This document shows positions 61,946 through 64,000 of a stretch of 64,000 nucleotides of DNA, piece by piece (the stretch's first letter is position 1; every line of letters starts with the position of its first letter). A model generated the notes under the pieces. It worked only from the letters and a program-made list of their open reading frames with translations. It had not been told where the DNA came from and searched no databases. The stretch covers positions 124,001-188,000 of the forward strand of contig JAFKAC010000061.1 of NCBI GenBank assembly GCA_025766275.1, read 5' to 3'. Origin of the DNA: Lactarius indigo. Its lineage: Eukaryota > Basidiomycota > Agaricomycetes > Russulales > Russulaceae. A program made the translations under genes and the position numbers.

Positions 61946-64000
61946 GAGTAAGAAGCGAATCGGAATTTTTGTTGCCTGTTGGTTGCTCGTTGGCGAATTG
62001 CGATGGGTGTTGGGTATTCCGGTTCTTCTGCACACTTCTTCTTTTAAATCCCGTGGGGCCAAGTCGCCGGAGTGAATCATTCCTAGCCATACACCCCCCA
62101 CCTCCAATGGGATACTTGATTGTATTGGCCGCGGCGTGCTTCCAGAGGGACCGTACTAGTGGGTATTTGATTCGAAACACGGCTCCACGGCAGCCGCAAG
62201 GATGCGGGGATCCTGATACCTGGACCAGTTTAATGGGCGCCTAGTCTCGACAGCCCTCGATGTCAGGCTGCGGCACTCTGGCAGTTAGTCCCACGCTTTA
62301 CTGGAACCATCAAACAGATATCGAAATAGATCTCACACTATCGCTTAATTACACATGGCCAACCTCTGGTGGTGTATTGAGATCATGAGAGGTGGGCTCC
62401 CTACAGTTCATTACTGTAAGAATGCACAGACGATCACTAGGCCATACATCGCTAGACTCGATGCGTGTCATCACGAGCTCAGAAAGCCGAGTTCATCGGT
62501 TTTAGAACTCAGCCTCGGACTCACTCCATCTCCTTTACTGTACTGTAACTCGGGCGAGACTGAAAATTTTGGAACATCTTTGCATGCTTACGCATTCCTC
62601 ACTGTCATGGTTCAAAAAAAAATTGCGAGGCACGTGGACCATCAGCATCTGTAACCCCCGTACACGTGCGTGGTGTGTTGTCACGGGGTTTCATTGCTAG
62701 GGGCGTGTTAACCATGTTGCCAAACGTACCTACTGTAGTTGACTTTCTCTCAGAACTCAGCAACAATGTCGCCGAAGTCATACAGTAATACATGAGACAG
62801 GTTCTTGCTGTAGTGCCTGCGATGTCACGCGCTGACAGCGAACCCTCTGTCGGCCATACAGCACAGCCCTTCTAAATACGGATATATCTACTTTCGGCCG
62901 ACCCCGACCCATACAGTACAATCGCGGCTGTAAGAAGATCATGGGAGACCGTCTTGGCAGCTGTCATCCGAAACGTTCTGTTGAAATCAATCCCTACACC
63001 TCAGGTCTAGGATGAACTTTCAAACAATCATGACCAACAACGCTCTCGTCGCCCCCAGAGAGCGCGACTCTCGCGTTTCTCCCAATCTGGCCTAGTCTAG
63101 GTCCAAAAAGTACCTCTAACTTACACTCAGGATCAGGATACATTTTAGCGGCGGCTGCAGTTTTCAGTCGGCACTCATTCCGGGAGCGAACAAGCCGCTT
63201 ACTACATCGCGAAAAGGGCTTCATATCTACTCACGCCCTTGCCTGCCGGCCAACTTGAGCTATATGAACGTTCTATCGTGATCACACGTGTCGTGCTGTG
63301 TGGTCAGCCATTCGACACTCGTGTAACCCACTTACAGGTATGCACGGAGCGGAGATGCACTTGAAGCATGGTATTACGACAATTAATTACTCGAACTCGG
63401 GTGCGTTGTTCCGAGGGGGGTGCTAGTTTCCATATCTATGGAACCCCCCGAAGATAGTACAGACCCCGACAGTTCCCCACGGTTACTCCGGGTGAGTTAT
63501 CACGGGCTTTGTGACGACAAGCGCTACGAGGCCCTCCATTTTCGCTTCTTGGACACCTGCAAATGACCAGACGGTTGTAAGGGCCAGAGCCTCTAAGACG
63601 ATCCTGGGGCTGCCCGCCCGCAATTTCCTCTCAGTCGACACACGCGGATACATACATCTTATCCTTATTGTGGTTCCCTACATTCCGTAATTGGATCTAC
63701 GCGACACGGGGGCCTACACATGGTCACGCGCGCTATACCTTTCTAAATCATAGAAGCTCTCTCCTCCCAGAAATCCCCCCCCACGAGATGAGGACTAGAA
63801 CTGCTCCTATCTGATGGGGCAAAGATAGTGCTGGCTGCATGCTTGGTGCTAAGGTCAGCTTGCTATGCGCGATTAATTAACATTGGACCCCGCTCACATT
63901 CTCACGTACTTCGCAGGCTAGATGTTATTTGTCTCTTTAATTGTTCTGATATCTGTTATTTCCACACAAGCTCTGGGCTTTGTGATTTGCTCATCGTCAG
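61946..64000. other. No gene recognised
   Basis: About 2 kb without a supported gene. A small palindrome (ttccatatctatggaa, 63,428-63,443) flanked by G- and C-runs is the only structure noticed. Confidence 0.45.

Noticed and set aside
63425..63450. Short palindrome as terminator or regulatory hairpin
   Set aside because: No adjacent gene is supported, so no role can be assigned.
1..64000. CRISPR arrays, rRNA and tRNA genes
   Set aside because: The tandem arrays lack spacer structure. The tRNA-like matches are the copia primer sites only, not complete tRNA genes.

Overview
The window looks like a nuclear contig from an agaricomycete (mushroom-type) basidiomycete. The genes carry many 45-75 bp GT-AG introns. 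They include a Cbf1-type bHLH factor, a Set3-type PHD+SET protein, Cse1, a mitochondrial Mn-SOD and Qcr6. There is a BTB domain of the type expanded in Agaricomycetes, and the LTR retrotransposons are fungal in type. No rRNA, tRNA or CRISPR array was recognised.

Positions 1-35,820 are almost entirely mobile or repetitive DNA. Copia-1 (31-6385, minus strand) has equal-length LTRs, an uninterrupted 1,440-codon ORF and a 5-bp duplication actac. It sits inside an older LTR whose unoccupied counterpart lies at 30,873. Copia-2 (10,043-24,699, minus, duplication aaact) is itself split in gag by an intact chromodomain gypsy element (14,823-22,629, minus, duplication aatga). Copia-2 lies inside an older minus-strand unit (about 6574-30,620). 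The last ORF of that unit, just upstream of a polypurine tract and LTR edge, encodes an unusual BTB plus CCHC zinc-knuckle protein. From 27,241 to 30,550 there is a candidate non-autonomous element with terminal inverted repeats. Further right come a 195-bp-arm hairpin, a short telomere-like motif, a 19-copy minisatellite and a decayed copia remnant.

Positions 35,821-40,826 show no gene I can defend. From 40,827 the DNA is GC-richer and densely genic. In order: a divergent G-alpha, CBF1, SET3-like and CSE1 on plus; a coiled-coil protein on minus; SOD2 on plus; a histidine acid phosphatase and QCR6 on minus. After 58,650 only one short uncharacterised gene is supported.

Two things stand out. 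One is the BTB-CCHC ORF in the 3' position of an LTR unit. The other is a series of +1 frame breaks in otherwise well conserved genes, most of which disappear if a single T is ignored in a CC-T-G context. The transposon ORFs in the same window are uninterrupted. A systematic sequencing or assembly artefact is the most likely cause, but recoding or gene decay is not excluded.
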